A stretch of 64,000 nucleotides of DNA from Chlorobiota bacterium. GTDB lineage: Bacteria > Bacteroidota > Ignavibacteria > Kapaibacteriales > UBA961. The notes under the pieces were generated by a model. That model was not told the DNA's origin, made no database searches, and saw only the letters and a list, made by a program, of their open reading frames with translations. Shown here one piece after another: positions 62,875-64,000 of the stretch. The stretch covers positions 30,258 through 94,257 of the forward strand of contig BJGZ01000009.1 of assembly GCA_014191195.1 (NCBI GenBank). Reading direction: 5' to 3'. Position numbers and translations under genes: made by a program. Position 1 is the first letter of the stretch; each line of letters starts with the position of its first letter.

Positions 62875-64000
62875 TTAGTTTTTCTCTAAAATCATATTTG
62901 CAACAATTTTACCAGAACTCATAACCCCAGGTAAGCCTGCACCAGGATGAGTTCCAGCACCTGCAAAATAAAGATTAGGAATATCCTCACTGATATTGTG
63001 TGGACGGAACCATGCAGATTGTGTTAATATTGGTTCTACTGAAAAAGCACTTCCAAGGTGACTATTTAAAGTATCTCTAAAATGCAAAGGGGTAACAAAA
63101 TGTTCGCTCACAATATGCTTTGATAAATCTGGCATATAGTGTTCTTCTAAATAAGAAACAATCTTATCTCTATATTTAGGTCCTTCAATATTCCAATCAA
63201 TATTACCACCTAAATGCGGTACTGGAGACAAAACATACCAGCAATCACAATTTTCTGGTGCTAGAGTAGGGTCTGTAGCAGAGGGCCTATGTAAATACAA
63301 TGAAAAGTCATCAGATAATACTTTATTCTTAAATATATCTGTTACTAAATCCTTATATCTTGGGCCCATAAGAATTTCATGATGTGCAATAGAATCATAC
63401 TTCTTATTTGTACCAAAGTATAAAACAAAAAGGCTCATTGAATATTGCAGATTATCAATTCTTTTATCAGTATTCTTTTTTCTGAATTTTGATGGAATAA
63501 GACGCTTATATGTATTTGCTAAATCTGCATTACTAATAATGATATCTGCATTATAAGTGTGTCCAGAAACAGTTTTTACACCAGTAGCTTTACCAGATAT
63601 ATTGTCTATACAGATTTCTGAAACTTCAGAATTAAAGATAAATGAGCCACCTAAATCAGTAAAAAGTTTTGCTAAACCATCTACTAATGCACCCGTACCA
63701 CCCATGGCAAACCATACTCCCCAGCGTTGTTCTAAGATATGAATTAGAGCATAAATAGAAGTTGTCTGAAAAGGATTACCACCAACAAGAAGCGGATGAA
63801 AACTAAAGACTTGTCTTAGTCTATCATCTTTGATATATGTATTTACAAGGCCAGCAACAGATCTATGAGATTGCAGAGCAATAAGATCGGGTAATACTTT
63901 AAGCATAGAAGATAAATCTGTAAAAGGCTTATCGATTAAATCAAAACCAGTTTTAAAGATCTTTTCAGCAAATTTTATAAATCTATGATAGCCTTCAACA
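62875..64000 (-). CDS. crtI: CrtI-type carotenoid (phytoene) desaturase, N-terminus outside the window
   Basis: The frame runs open through the right edge of the window (upstream residues include VEGYHRFIKFAEKIFKTGFDL), so the start is missing and about 375 C-terminal residues are seen; the ATG at 63904-63906 is internal. Motifs of the CrtI family are plain: FSFHPLLVGGNPFQTTSIYALIH in the substrate part, GVWFAMGGTGALVDGLAKL, NADIIISNADLANTY, and the C-terminal FAD-binding end NLYFAGAGTHPGAGLPGV followed by MSSGKIVANMIL. These enzymes desaturate phytoene to lycopene or further; related family members act as ketolases or isomerases, so the exact carotenoid step is open. ispF in the same window feeds the pathway. 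Confidence 0.9.
   Translation of the reverse strand, partial: VEGYHRFIKFAEKIFKTGFDLIDKPFTDLSSMLKVLPDLIALQSHRSVAGLVNTYIKDDRLRQVFSFHPLLVGGNPFQTTSIYALIHILEQRWGVWFAMGGTGALVDGLAKLFTDLGGSFIFNSEVSEICIDNISGKATGVKTVSGHTYNADIIISNADLANTYKRLIPSKFRKKNTDKRIDNLQYSMSLFVLYFGTNKKYDSIAHHEILMGPRYKDLVTDIFKNKVLSDDFSLYLHRPSATDPTLAPENCDCWYVLSPVPHLGGNIDWNIEGPKYRDKIVSYLEEHYMPDLSKHIVSEHFVTPLHFRDTLNSHLGSAFSVEPILTQSAWFRPHNISEDIPNLYFAGAGTHPGAGLPGVMSSGKIVANMILEKN

Overview
The window is AT-rich chromosomal DNA from a member of the Bacteroidota/Chlorobiota (FCB) group, most like the Ignavibacteria/Kapabacteria branch. The evidence is five or more large secreted proteins, most with a C-terminal type IX secretion (T9SS) sorting domain, an OmpA-family protein with an Ig-like 'LTGEG' repeat, a tricorn-type protease, a DUF2795 protein and promoters of the Bacteroidota TTG-N17-23-TAnnTTTG type. 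Many genes also have clear Shine-Dalgarno sequences (for example GGAGG or AAGGA), which is uncommon in classical Bacteroidia and Flavobacteria. I see no insertion sequence, prophage, CRISPR array or rRNA. Both window edges cut a gene: an OmpA-domain protein on the left and a CrtI-type carotenoid desaturase on the right.

Layout. 1-6.4 kb: envelope and secreted proteins (tandem OmpA domains, a YARHG-domain protein, a phosphodiester-glycosidase-like protein, a lipoprotein) and a short photolyase/cryptochrome-like flavoprotein. 6.4-10.3 kb: mnmE overlapping bamA, then DUF2795. 10.4-15.1 kb: gatB, a branched-chain aminotransferase and a fused alpha-beta 2-oxoacid dehydrogenase E1, closed by a terminator. 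A tRNA-Arg(CCG) follows. 15.4-31.4 kb: a TPR membrane protein and a co-directional run of five secreted proteins, including a 2426-residue protein with chlamydial-Pmp-like repeats, a dockerin-like protein next to a cohesin-like protein, and a module shared by three of them. 31.4-36.3 kb: a GltD-like flavoprotein that looks C-terminally short, lipA, a PhnP-like metallo-hydrolase, a TPR protein and an AtuA-related protein. 36.4-42 kb (minus strand): MauG-type peroxidase, PhoX-like protein, OmpA-like protein and crotonase. 42-49.4 kb: class V aminotransferase, tricorn protease, a CcoI-metal-domain/CcoS fusion, a nitrilase-family enzyme, a Gfo/Idh oxidoreductase and ispF. 49.5-53.8 kb: hsp20, dnaK, scpB and a beta-rich membrane-anchored protein. 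54.1-62.8 kb: a 2887-residue beta-helix T9SS protein. The right edge holds crtI.

Functional themes. The aminotransferase, fused E1, LipA and a methylglutaconyl-CoA-hydratase-like crotonase could serve branched-chain 2-oxoacid oxidation, though E1 may equally act on pyruvate. BamA, OmpA-like and T9SS cargo proteins point to a cell devoted to outer-membrane and extracellular structures. The hsp20 gene has an elaborate upstream region (two 13-bp palindromes exactly 21 bp apart, direct repeats, a sigma-54-like -24 box and two 5'-UTR dyads).

The observations I rank highest are the CcoI/CcoS fusion that lacks the ATPase core, the secreted-protein cluster with its shared module, cohesin/dockerin-like neighbours and in-operon terminators, and the hsp20 control region. 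Family assignments rest on motif recognition by eye; no database search was run.
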